Shown: piece by piece, positions 17,686 through 25,842 of the stretch
How positions within the stretch are numbered: the first letter of the stretch is position 1
Layout: every line of letters starts with the position of its first letter
Assembly (NCBI GenBank): GCA_949291375.1
Contig: CASEVI010000003.1
Coordinates: forward strand, 78,224-142,223
DNA length: 64,000 nt
Direction of reading: 5' to 3'
Origin: an uncultured bacterium
GTDB lineage: Bacteria > Bacillota_I > Bacilli_A > RFN20 > CAG-826
Notes under the pieces: model-generated
Told to the model about the DNA's origin: nothing
What the model saw: only the letters and a program-made list of their open reading frames with translations
The model's database searches: none
Position numbers and translations under genes: made by a program

Positions 17686-17760
17686 GCTTCCTTAGCCAAG
17701 TTGGTAAGGCAACTGACTGCAACTCAGTGACCAGTGGTTCAAATCCGCTAGGAAGCTCCA
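17686..17760 (+). tRNA. tRNA-Cys (anticodon GCA), integration target
   Basis: 75 nt, acceptor GCTTCCT/AGGAAGC, anticodon loop CTGCAAC, encoded CCA. Its last 20 bases plus one form the left attachment repeat of the 16.8-kb element; the same 21 bases recur at 34489-34509. The tRNA stays intact after integration. Confidence 0.93.
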
Positions 17761-17761
17761 A
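17741..17761. repeat. attL direct repeat
   Basis: 21-base sequence beginning AAATCCGCTAGG and ending AGCTCCAA, covering the T-arm end and acceptor of tRNA-Cys. It is identical to attR at 34489-34509. Confidence 0.9.
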
Positions 17762-17770
17762 TTTTCAAAT

Positions 17771-17796
17771 AACACGATAATTATCGTGTTTTTTTA
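17771..17796 (+). terminator. Terminator just inside the element's left end
   Basis: A perfect 20-bp palindrome (AACACGATAA/TTATCGTGTT) followed by T7. It ends tRNA-Cys transcription in the integrated state and also lies after the integrase stop on the other strand. It is supplied by the element, not the host. Confidence 0.8.
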
Positions 17797-17801
17797 ATAC
17801 C

Positions 17802-18905
17802 TTAATCATTGAAAATTGTATCAATTGTATCAAACGAAGAAAATTCCTCAGCAACTTTTTTCTTCTTTATAGGTAATATATGTCCATAAACTTCTTCAGT
17901 AACTCTACTTGAAGAATGTCCAACCCATGAAGAAATATATTTAACATCAACATTCTTATTAATTAAAAATGTAACACATGAATGTCTAAATTCATGTGGA
18001 GTTAAAGGATAATCTAATTGTGCTTTATCACTATATTTATTAATCAATCTTCTAATAGTCGATTCACCAATAACTTTATTTTTATAATCTTTTAAATTTA
18101 TTCTTTTTATAAAAATAAAATCATTCTTTTTTAAATTCTTTTCTTTAACAACTAAATCTTTTAATTCTTTTATATTACTAACATAAGGATAATATCTAAC
18201 TGATGAAGAAGTTTTAGTTGTTAAAATTTTTTGTCCTCTACTTCTTGTTTTATTTGTTAATTCTTTATAAATATAAACACGATCACTATAAAAATCTTCT
18301 ACCTTTAATGCTCTTAATTCACCAATTCTTAATCCATAATAAAATAAAAGAGAAAACAATAATCTTTCTTCATTTGTTTCTAAACAATTATAGAATTTTA
18401 AAAATTGTTCACCTGTCCAAATTCTTTTATTAATTCTTTTATTTACTCGATTATTTTTATAAACAAATAAAATATTAGAACTTTCTTTTAAACCATATAA
18501 ATTTAGAAAATTAATAAATGTTTGAGCTACAAAAATAAGTTTATGAATATCTTTATATGAAGAACTATTAATCTGATCACAAACAAAAGTTAAATAATTT
18601 CTAGATAAATTACTTATCTTCCTACCAACAAAATATTTTTTAATATGTTTATTAAAAACTGTCATATTTGTTGAAGAAGATGTTTCTTTATATCTTTTAA
18701 AAATATAATCATCATAAAGATTTAATAAATCATTTATTTCATAATCTTTTTGAACATCGCCATATGAAATATATAAATCTTTTTCACAAGCTTGGGCACT
18801 CTTTTTATCTAAAATAGTTTTACCCAAATATTTTCTGCGTAAAATTTGTCTACCATTTATACAAACTTTTACTATATACCTACCATTTTCTTTATAAATT
18901 GACAT
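17802..18905 (-). CDS. int: Tyrosine recombinase integrase
   Basis: Catalyses site-specific integration and excision at tRNA-Cys. The 367-residue protein has an N-terminal arm-binding region, a SAM-like core-binding domain, and the catalytic domain with Arg in YYGLRIGELRALK, HEFRHS (HxxR), and GHSSSRVTEEVYGHI carrying the second His and the nucleophile Tyr. It lies 40 bases inside attL and is separated from the main operon by a hairpin at 19020, so it probably has its own promoter in 18906-19019. Confidence 0.95.
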   Translation of the reverse strand: MSIYKENGRYIVKVCINGRQILRRKYLGKTILDKKSAQACEKDLYISYGDVQKDYEINDLLNLYDDYIFKRYKETSSSTNMTVFNKHIKKYFVGRKISNLSRNYLTFVCDQINSSSYKDIHKLIFVAQTFINFLNLYGLKESSNILFVYKNNRVNKRINKRIWTGEQFLKFYNCLETNEERLLFSLLFYYGLRIGELRALKVEDFYSDRVYIYKELTNKTRSRGQKILTTKTSSSVRYYPYVSNIKELKDLVVKEKNLKKNDFIFIKRINLKDYKNKVIGESTIRRLINKYSDKAQLDYPLTPHEFRHSCVTFLINKNVDVKYISSWVGHSSSRVTEEVYGHILPIKKKKVAEEFSSFDTIDTIFND

Positions 18906-19019
18906 AAAATAAAAAAATTAGTTTAATATAAATAACAGTATCTTAATTGCTCATCGCAACCGATAAAGGATGATAGTAACCTCGTTTAAAATTCTGAGAT
19001 GAATTATTAACTGGGATAA

Positions 19020-19045
19020 AATAGGTTCAAAATGAAGAACCTATT
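19020..19045. terminator. Hairpin between the main operon and integrase
   Basis: Perfect 9-bp stem AATAGGTTC/GAACCTATT with an 8-base loop. It overlaps the TAG stop of the last operon gene. T7 follows on the plus strand; on the minus strand the tail is only TTTAT-like, so termination of the operon may be partial. Confidence 0.6.
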
Positions 19046-19406
19046 TTTTTATTAAACTTTTTGGTTTTTTCAAACCTTTAGGTGCGTTCCTTAAATGATC
19101 ATAACTAATAACATGAGACTCTTTATAAATACCTGACCATCTTTTTGTTCCTAATTCATAAACCGAATAAGGAACAATTTTCCCATGCTTAGCCATTTCT
19201 AAAGCCTCTTCATCATATATCATTATATTTTTTCCACATTTATATAACGGATGTTCAAGAGATGTAATTGTTCTTACCCTTGCTATTTGTTTTTTACCGT
19301 TTTTCCAGATAACAATAACATTATGAGAACCTTTTGAATTTATTCCTAAAATTCTATTTGAAACACGATAAACTTTATTAAAATTAATAAATTTCCTCTT
19401 TTTCAT
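19041..19406 (-). CDS. Element protein of unknown function, basic
   Basis: 121 residues, strongly basic, no signal or membrane segment. Visible features are a small beta-rich core (KVYRVSNRILGINSKGSHN, VRTITSLEHP) and a tail KRWSGIYKESHVISYDHLR. Similar small proteins that pair VRTITSLE with WSG occur, as far as I recall, on other Firmicutes mobile elements. The stop is TAG, showing that TAG is a genuine stop in this element. Last gene of the main operon. Confidence 0.75.
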   Translation of the reverse strand: MKKRKFINFNKVYRVSNRILGINSKGSHNVIVIWKNGKKQIARVRTITSLEHPLYKCGKNIMIYDEEALEMAKHGKIVPYSVYELGTKRWSGIYKESHVISYDHLRNAPKGLKKPKSLIKK

Positions 19407-19417
19407 ACCGACACCTA

Positions 19418-19816
19418 CTAATCATTAAAAACACTTAATAAATCTTCATAATCATCATCCGGATTATCACATTCATCATTTGGATTCCATTTATCATATT
19501 TAGAACCATACACATATAAAATTAATGAAGCTTCAGGAACTTTATGTTTAAAAAAACTTTTTGAATATAAAGTTCTAAAGGATAAAACAATATCATCATA
19601 ATAATCAGATAAATCTTTATAATGTTCGACTTCAATCTCGCTATCATAACCAATTTTATTCCCATACCTATCTTTCTCTTTATAAAAAACTACTCTTATA
19701 ATATTTGAATAAAGAATTAATTTCTTATATTTAGAATAAAATTCTCTTATAGTAATTTTTTTATCTAATTTATTAAAAACATTATCTTTATAATCATTTA
19801 CTTTAAATTTATTCAT
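19418..19816 (-). CDS. Element protein of unknown function, acidic tail
   Basis: 132 residues, charged, predicted soluble. An N-terminal helical part (FNKLDKKITIREFYSKYKKL) leads to a beta-rich middle and an Asp-rich C-terminus (NPNDECDNPDDDYEDLLS). It begins 6 bases after the rep gene, so it may assist replication. No family recognised. Confidence 0.7.
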   Translation of the reverse strand: MNKFKVNDYKDNVFNKLDKKITIREFYSKYKKLILYSNIIRVVFYKEKDRYGNKIGYDSEIEVEHYKDLSDYYDDIVLSFRTLYSKSFFKHKVPEASLILYVYGSKYDKWNPNDECDNPDDDYEDLLSVFND

Positions 19817-19821
19817 ATCAT

Positions 19822-21048
19822 CTAGCTCAAATTATCATCAACAATAGTTCCAACAAGAGTTTCTATATAATCATCAGGAGTAGAACATCCATCAAGATTA
19901 TCATTTAAAAATGAAACCATTTCTTTAATAGATCCATAAGACAAATTTCCTAAATATTTATCTTTAGCATTATTAACAACAGATAAATCAGTATTTTCTA
20001 ATTTTTCCAAATCAGTAGATAATAAATAATTTATAAAATCATAAAAATTAGAAGGATTTGATAAATAAATAGTTTTTAAAGTTTTAGAAACACTTCTTTT
20101 TAACCAATTTGCTTTTTTTACAATCGTTTTTTCTAAATCATATTGGCATTTAATATCAATTCTATCTGAATCCTTTAATAATTTATCCCAGACATTCCGA
20201 TTTTTACTTCTACCAGCATCATTCTTATTTCTAGTTTCTTTAAACTCAACAATATTCCTTATTAATCCTTTGGCAACAACATCAAAATTCTTTTCATATA
20301 ATGAAATTAAAATTAAATCTTTAATCTCATCAGCAAATTTATCTTTAAATCTAGCTTCAATACGAGTCCAAGATTTTAGATTTAAAACTTTATAATTTTT
20401 TGATTCTCTTTCAGTCTTTTTATCATAAATTTGGAGTTGTCTAGATGACATACGACTTCCAAATGTTATAGAAAAAGATTTAAATTCATTTCCATCTTTT
20501 GAAAACATAATTACTGGAAAAGATTTACAAACCGAACAATATTCATGATTTATTGTTTTTCTAATTAATTTTTCATAATTTAAACAACCAGTAAAATCAT
20601 CATAAGCAATGTCAATTCTTTTCATTTTTCCAAAATTATGAGCAAACTCAAGAAGTTCAATCCAACTTCCACCAAGCTCTTCAAATTTCCTACAACCCTG
20701 ACCTTTTAATTCTAAATGAATTGTTTCACCTTGATTTGAAGAAGTTGTTTCACCACCATAAGAAATATATATAAATTCTTCATAACAAAGTGTATTTTTA
20801 TACCCATTATGTTGAGAGGAAATTGTATATTTATTTTTGTCAATCTTAAGAGCTAAAAATAACTTTTCCATCGTATCACTATCAAAAGAGAAATTTTCAT
20901 CGATAACCATCGAAAAATAATCGATACAAAAGTTTCGTAAATTCGCGGACACTAGGGGGGTATTACTCACCCCCCTAGTGTCAGAGGAATTCTCGACAAA
21001 TTTTGTCAACGAAACATTTAGATCTTTTAAACTATTATTCTTTTTCAT
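19822..21048 (-). CDS. Rolling-circle replication initiator (Rep_trans / RstA-like)
   Basis: Nicks the double-stranded origin and starts rolling-circle replication. The roughly 408-residue protein shows the Rep_trans (PF02486) order: FCIDYFSMVI near the start, the GxxG-type beta region, KRIDIAYDDFTG (metal-site region), RQLQIYDKKTERES with the candidate catalytic Tyr, and WTRIEARFKDKFA. ATG 21048 is preceded by GGAGGA at 8 bases and overlaps the ATPase stop by 14 bases. A 13-bp GC-rich hairpin lies within its 5' end, as in elements whose origin is internal to rep. The family serves pT181 plasmids, ICEBs1-type ICEs and RstA phages. Confidence 0.88.
   Translation of the reverse strand: MKKNNSLKDLNVSLTKFVENSSDTRGVSNTPLVSANLRNFCIDYFSMVIDENFSFDSDTMEKLFLALKIDKNKYTISSQHNGYKNTLCYEEFIYISYGGETTSSNQGETIHLELKGQGCRKFEELGGSWIELLEFAHNFGKMKRIDIAYDDFTGCLNYEKLIRKTINHEYCSVCKSFPVIMFSKDGNEFKSFSITFGSRMSSRQLQIYDKKTERESKNYKVLNLKSWTRIEARFKDKFADEIKDLILISLYEKNFDVVAKGLIRNIVEFKETRNKNDAGRSKNRNVWDKLLKDSDRIDIKCQYDLEKTIVKKANWLKRSVSKTLKTIYLSNPSNFYDFINYLLSTDLEKLENTDLSVVNNAKDKYLGNLSYGSIKEMVSFLNDNLDGCSTPDDYIETLVGTIVDDNLS
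20948..20982. other. Candidate double-strand origin / nick site hairpin
   Basis: Perfect 13-bp inverted repeat GACACTAGGGGGG / CCCCCCTAGTGTC with loop TATTACTCA, inside the rep gene at codons about 22-34. Six consecutive G-C pairs are exceptional in this AT-rich DNA. Rep_trans/MOB-T elements such as ICEBs1 have C/G-run stems at their nick site near or in the initiator gene, so this is the best candidate origin. Confidence 0.7.
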
Positions 21049-23290
21049 CGAAAAAATCCTCCATCTTTTTACTAACATTTTTATCCTTTAATTTCTTCTT
21101 TCTAAATAACTTAAATAACCTGTCGTTAAAATAAGAATGTTGCTCTTCAAGTTCATCCAAAGAAGGATCTAAGGAAGAATATGTATCATCACTATAAATT
21201 CCTTTACTCGATTCACTTAGAACTTCTTTAAAAAGAGAATAATGTGAATCAGTTCTATAAGAATTAGCAAAAGTTTTTGCATTCATTAATGAATATATAA
21301 ATTCTTCACCAACATCTTCTTCTCTTCCTTTAACTAAAAGAGTCAATTTTTTATATGAATATTTATTTGTTAAACGATTATAGTATCTTTCAAAACAATA
21401 AGTCATTTTATTAAAAAGGTAATAGATAACGCCGATTCGATTTCTAGCTTCTTTCATTCTAATATCAACTTTTTTTCTTAAGCGAATAATAGCTCGACAG
21501 ATAATAGCTTCTAAATCCCGAAATTTTAAAGCACATTTATCTTCTACTTTTATTGCTCTAATTAAAGCAGTTGAAATATCTTTATATTTAGAAGCTAAAT
21601 CTCCAAATCGTTGCATATCTAAGAACATTTTTATAAATGGTTTGTAATTTAAAGTACAAACATGTCTAAGCATTTTTAAAATTAAATCAGTTCCATCATT
21701 TAATGGATTTGTTTCATCACTTTTTAAATCATAAATTTTATTTGTATTTTGATTACCTAAATCTTTTTCAGCTTCACTATAAGCAATTACACCAAAAGAA
21801 ATTACTGCTGTTTTTCCTTTATCATTATCCTTATTTTTTCCATAATACTTTTTAATTCTGATCTCATTTAAATCTAATTTATGAGAATAAGATTTAAAGT
21901 GATCATAATCTTTTTCATTAAGGAAAAAATATTGAGAAATATATTTAGGAAAATAACCATCCTTAATTACTTCTTCAACAATATGAATTGCATAATTTGA
22001 ATAGATAAAAGATTTTTGACAAGCAAAGTAGAAATAATTTTTAGCATATTCAATTAAAATCTTTCTAACTGAAATTTTATAAATTCCATTCCAATAATAA
22101 TCTTTATAAATTTTAAATTTATAACCAAAATAATATTCATTTTTTCTATTTGTTAAAGAATTATCAGCAACATTAAATCTTTTTTCTAACAATTCTTCTA
22201 TTTGAGCATGATTATAAATCATTCCTTTAAAAGATAAATAATCGATATATTTTTCTAATCTTACAAAATTAAAATAAGGTAAATAAGATCTATATAAATA
22301 AAGATTATCTTCTAATTCATATCGATAAATTTTGCTTTGCGTTAAAGCAAAATCCGTAATCATTGAAGTTTTATATCCTCCCATTAAACCATCGACTAAA
22401 TTAATCATTCCTAAATGGCGAGAACAAAAATCCATATTATTTCCTTCAAGTCTTAAAAGTCTTACCAATGCTCTAGCTTTTCTTCTTTTATCAATATATA
22501 GGTAAATAAGAACAATCCAGATAATTAATGGAACACTTATTAATATTGGATAAATTAGATAAATTGAAGAAAAAATAAATTTTAAAATTAAAATTAAATC
22601 AAAGGATGAAGAAAATAAGAAGAAATAAGAAAAGAAATCTAAAATAATAGAAATAACATTTATATAAAAAAGAATTAAAAAAATATAACTTGTTAAAAAT
22701 TTATGATCATTAATATATTCATAAAACTCTTTTATAAATATAAATACTGGATGAAAAACTTTATAATTAAATCTTTCTAATTTTAAATAATTATTCGTGT
22801 ATCCAATTTTAGATATGTCCAGAGGATTAAAGAAAATTGATGAAAAAATAAGCTTCAAAGAAAAGATTAAAATAATCAATAAAACTAATAAATTTGCATA
22901 AGATAAAACATTTAATAATAATCCAAAATAATTAATAAACGATTCTAAATTAAAAACAATAAATATCCAATTTTTTAAATATTCAATAATTAATTCAATA
23001 TTAAAAGGCAATATAAATTTAGGAATGGCATCTAGCACTGGTGAACTAGATACCACTCCTAAATTTATATCAACAATTAAATCAAAAGTTGTATAAACAC
23101 TATTTCCATCCATCTTAAAAATAGATAAAAAATAATTTTTAATTGATTCAAAAAGGAATAAAAAAGAAAAACCAATCCTGTAAAAAGAGGAAAAAGAAAA
23201 AATGGATCCTAAAATCAAAATCAAAAGAAGGATAAAAATAGCTAATAATAAATATTTTTTATTTTTAATAAAATTAACGATTGACTTCAT
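21035..23290 (-). CDS. Zot/pI-like morphogenesis ATPase with polytopic N-terminus
   Basis: A 751-residue membrane ATPase. The N-terminal 270 residues carry about five to six hydrophobic helices (near 14-40, 105-150, 190-225, 230-270). The P-loop variant GLMGGYKTS at about 308 opens the nucleotide domain, a Walker B-like strand reads TAVISFGVIAYSEAEKD, and LRHVCTLNYKPF...DMQRFGDLASKY matches the LRH...Q(R)xxDL sensor region typical of Zot/pI. The C-terminal 200 residues are charged and cytoplasmic. Filamentous phages use pI to extrude virions. An FtsK/VirD4-type coupling ATPase is the alternative, but those keep a canonical GxxGxGK[ST] and have fewer helices. It overlaps its neighbours on both sides. 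Confidence 0.6.
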   Translation of the reverse strand: MKSIVNFIKNKKYLLLAIFILLLILILGSIFSFSSFYRIGFSFLFLFESIKNYFLSIFKMDGNSVYTTFDLIVDINLGVVSSSPVLDAIPKFILPFNIELIIEYLKNWIFIVFNLESFINYFGLLLNVLSYANLLVLLIILIFSLKLIFSSIFFNPLDISKIGYTNNYLKLERFNYKVFHPVFIFIKEFYEYINDHKFLTSYIFLILFYINVISIILDFFSYFFLFSSSFDLILILKFIFSSIYLIYPILISVPLIIWIVLIYLYIDKRRKARALVRLLRLEGNNMDFCSRHLGMINLVDGLMGGYKTSMITDFALTQSKIYRYELEDNLYLYRSYLPYFNFVRLEKYIDYLSFKGMIYNHAQIEELLEKRFNVADNSLTNRKNEYYFGYKFKIYKDYYWNGIYKISVRKILIEYAKNYFYFACQKSFIYSNYAIHIVEEVIKDGYFPKYISQYFFLNEKDYDHFKSYSHKLDLNEIRIKKYYGKNKDNDKGKTAVISFGVIAYSEAEKDLGNQNTNKIYDLKSDETNPLNDGTDLILKMLRHVCTLNYKPFIKMFLDMQRFGDLASKYKDISTALIRAIKVEDKCALKFRDLEAIICRAIIRLRKKVDIRMKEARNRIGVIYYLFNKMTYCFERYYNRLTNKYSYKKLTLLVKGREEDVGEEFIYSLMNAKTFANSYRTDSHYSLFKEVLSESSKGIYSDDTYSSLDPSLDELEEQHSYFNDRLFKLFRKKKLKDKNVSKKMEDFFDEKE

Positions 23291-23612
23291 AAAAATAACA
23301 ATTTCCTTCTATAAACCATAATTTAGAACTATTAATAACGAAAAAATTAAAGTCTTTACTACTTATTTTTCCTTCTTCTAAAGTGAATAAAAATGTCGAT
23401 GAATTTTCTTTAGAATAATAAGAAGCTATTTCTTTATTAAAAAGAAAAACCATTGTTTCATCTTTATTCATATAATATTTATTTACTATTTCATCTAAAG
23501 AAACATGAATTCCAGAAGATAAATCGACTAGTGGCTTAATAAAATAAAAACCAATTATAAAAACTAAAATAATAGTTAAAATAATGAGTAAAAATTTATA
23601 TTTATCTTTCAT
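23274..23612 (-). CDS. Small membrane-anchored element protein
   Basis: 112 residues with an N-terminal anchor (about residues 6-27, FLLIILTIILVFIIGFYFI) and a short extracellular beta-rich domain. The end overlaps the ATPase start by 17 bases, so the two are translationally coupled and probably act together in the envelope. A minor virion or secretion-channel role is possible; no family recognised. Confidence 0.75.
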   Translation of the reverse strand: MKDKYKFLLIILTIILVFIIGFYFIKPLVDLSSGIHVSLDEIVNKYYMNKDETMVFLFNKEIASYYSKENSSTFLFTLEEGKISSKDFNFFVINSSKLWFIEGNCYFYEVNR

Positions 23613-23676
23613 TAAGCCACCAGTCCTTTAATTTGAAATAATTGATATTTATAGTTTTTTTTGCTAATATCTTTGT

Positions 23677-23751
23677 AGTAGGTGCCTAAATTTAAGGCTT
23701 AATCGCTATAATTTATTTATAGCCAAAGCTAAATAATTAGCTTTACCTACT
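23677..23751 (+). ncRNA. Cloverleaf-like structured element
   Basis: Within 75 bases four nested stems pair without mismatch: P1 AGTAGGT/ACCTACT (677-683 with 745-751), P2 GCCT/AGGC, P3 GCTATAA/TTATAGC, P4 AAAGCTAA/TTAGCTTT. On the plus strand T7 follows immediately. It fills the only sizeable gap in the middle of the operon and overlaps the next gene's stop. It could be a counter-transcribed regulatory RNA, a single-strand origin or a packaging signal; it has no tRNA consensus. Confidence 0.6.
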
Positions 23752-24039
23752 TTTTTTATTATTCATTAACCAATTATCAATTTCTTTTTTATCTCTATCT
23801 GTAAAATAAAATTTTCTTTTATTTGCTTTTACACCAGATTTATCTTTATTTAAATATTTTCTTACATATGTTTTTTTACCAAACTTATTTGGTTTTTCTA
23901 ATTCAATATACGAATCACCAGATGGTTTATGAGTTAAATCCATATTTTCCCATATTTTTCCATCATCATTAATTGTTACAGCAGTATGTTTTCTTCTTCT
24001 ATTAAAAAAGACATCCCGTTTTTTTGATCTTTTAGCCAT
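23743..24039 (-). CDS. Small basic element protein, type A
   Basis: 98 residues, very basic (KRSKKRDVFFNRRRKHTAVTI at the start) with a compact beta-rich body and FYFTDRDKKEIDNWL near the end. It has the same plan as the 102-residue product of 29876-30184: His-rich opening, a middle ELEKPN..KK..Y..R element and a terminal [YF]F.TD.D.K.I..[WY]L. Nucleic-acid binding is likely from charge alone. Confidence 0.72.
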   Translation of the reverse strand: MAKRSKKRDVFFNRRRKHTAVTINDDGKIWENMDLTHKPSGDSYIELEKPNKFGKKTYVRKYLNKDKSGVKANKRKFYFTDRDKKEIDNWLMNNKKSR

Positions 24040-24044
24040 AAACT

Positions 24045-25841
24045 TTATTTCCTTTTATTAGAAGATTTAGTTTTATATTTCTTCTTACCTTTAAATTTAG
24101 AAGCTATCCATTTAAAAGGTTTAACAAAAAGGAAATTAATAATGTCTTTAAAAGAAATACCTAATAAATTAAAAACAAAATTCAATAAAATAATTAAAAT
24201 TATAATCAACACTACACCAGCAACAATTTTCAAGAATTCAATTAACCCATAAAGAAAATCTTTACTAGGATTTTCTGGCTTTGTTGTATCAGAAACTATA
24301 TCTAATGGATTAGAAATAGCTGGAATAATCTTTTTATTTCCTTCTTTTTCAAATGTTAAAGAAATAATATCAAAATCTAAAAATATACTTTGTTTTGATA
24401 CATATCCATCTCTTCCAATCGCACTTAAATCACCATATCTATAATCTAATAATCCATAAGTAAAATAATCAGTTAATGAATACCTTAAAACATATGTTGA
24501 TTCATTATTTTTTGATGAATTTAATACAAAATCATTAAATTCATCAATATCATCTTCATCGATAAATATTTCATCACTATTTTTCTTAGAATCAACTTTT
24601 TCAATTAAAGAAACTTCTAATTCTTCATTTTTTCCAAAAACAGTATTCCAAAATCTATCCCAAGAAGAATTCCCTTCATAAATAAGAAGATTTTCATTAT
24701 CTAAAGAAGAAATATTTATTTGATTGTAGCCTTCTTTATGACCTTCATCTATACCATCAAATAAATCATTTGAAATTCCTTTATAATTAGATCCTAAATA
24801 ATAAGATTTATCATAATCATAAATATAATTTAATATTTCTTCAGAAGAAATTTCTTTTTCACCATTTTCACCACCATCAAATAAAATTGTTATTAAATTA
24901 TTCTTTTCAAATGGTAGAAATAAATCAGAAGCTTCAAATCCTGCACCCTCAAAAGTATAATATTCGGTATTTGTATTAATTTCACCTTGATAATCAAATA
25001 ATAATGCAAATTCTGGATGATTATCTTTAGTTGTTTTAACACCAACATAATCTTTTAAAGTTTCGTAAACATTTGATTTTATTACAACAATATCAGCTAA
25101 TCTATATTCATAGTATTCAGCATTAATATTTGTTAATTCACCATATTTATCTAAATAATCATTTGGAATAGAGAAATAAACAGAATTTAAATCTTTTTGC
25201 TTAAAATCACCTACATTATCATGAAAACGATAATAAGAAGAATGAACATCCAAATCCAAAGTTGTTAATTCTTCATATTTTCTAGATAATGTCGAAACAC
25301 TATTTCCATTTATTCCTTTAGCATATCCTTTATAGTAAGCTTCTTGACCTATTTTAAATTCAGTAGCATTTCTTTCGCCTTGCTTTAATAATTCAATTCC
25401 ACCGATTTTATAAATTCTTTCATTTTTATCTAATCTATCTAAAATAACTTTTTTATTTGTATTGTTTAAAACAACTTCAAACTTATAAACATTCTTCTCT
25501 TTTTCTAGAAACTTTAAACTATACTTTTGGTAGTAATCAATACTACCAAAAGATATAGATATTTTATTTAAAGATACGCCGCTAGTTAATTTAAATGATG
25601 ATGGCAATGCTAAATAAATTAATAAAGAAAATTTACTATCATCACCATAACAATATTCATAAAAATCAATTAAAGTTACATTAGAAACTAAATTAAAATC
25701 ATTTACATTAAACTCTGAATTATTAAAATCTTCACTAATTGAAGACGTTGATATTAATGGATCATAATTTTTAAAACCAATTAATCCAGTAGAATTAGCT
25801 AAAATAGTTAATACAATAAATCCTTTATTTAACCAAACCAT
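24045..25841 (-). CDS. Large extracellular protein with C-terminal membrane anchor
   Basis: About 598 residues with a hydrophobic N-terminal signal (MVWLNKGFIVLTILANSTG), a long Asn/Tyr/Asp-rich extracellular region, one strong membrane helix near 545-575 and a basic cytoplasmic tail (KFKGKKKYKTKSSNKRK). This topology matches filamentous-phage adsorption proteins (pIII type), which stay membrane-anchored by their C-terminus until release. ATG 25841 follows the upstream TAG directly, suggesting coupled translation. No domain was recognised, so the role is inferred from topology and place. Confidence 0.72.
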   Translation of the reverse strand: MVWLNKGFIVLTILANSTGLIGFKNYDPLISTSSISEDFNNSEFNVNDFNLVSNVTLIDFYEYCYGDDSKFSLLIYLALPSSFKLTSGVSLNKISISFGSIDYYQKYSLKFLEKEKNVYKFEVVLNNTNKKVILDRLDKNERIYKIGGIELLKQGERNATEFKIGQEAYYKGYAKGINGNSVSTLSRKYEELTTLDLDVHSSYYRFHDNVGDFKQKDLNSVYFSIPNDYLDKYGELTNINAEYYEYRLADIVVIKSNVYETLKDYVGVKTTKDNHPEFALLFDYQGEINTNTEYYTFEGAGFEASDLFLPFEKNNLITILFDGGENGEKEISSEEILNYIYDYDKSYYLGSNYKGISNDLFDGIDEGHKEGYNQINISSLDNENLLIYEGNSSWDRFWNTVFGKNEELEVSLIEKVDSKKNSDEIFIDEDDIDEFNDFVLNSSKNNESTYVLRYSLTDYFTYGLLDYRYGDLSAIGRDGYVSKQSIFLDFDIISLTFEKEGNKKIIPAISNPLDIVSDTTKPENPSKDFLYGLIEFLKIVAGVVLIIILIILLNFVFNLLGISFKDIINFLFVKPFKWIASKFKGKKKYKTKSSNKRK

Positions 25842-25842
25842 A

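Noticed and set aside
23677-23751. Cloverleaf as a tRNA gene
   Set aside because: Although 75 bases with three inner hairpins, it lacks TTC in a T-loop, conserved D-loop GG and a 7-base anticodon loop.
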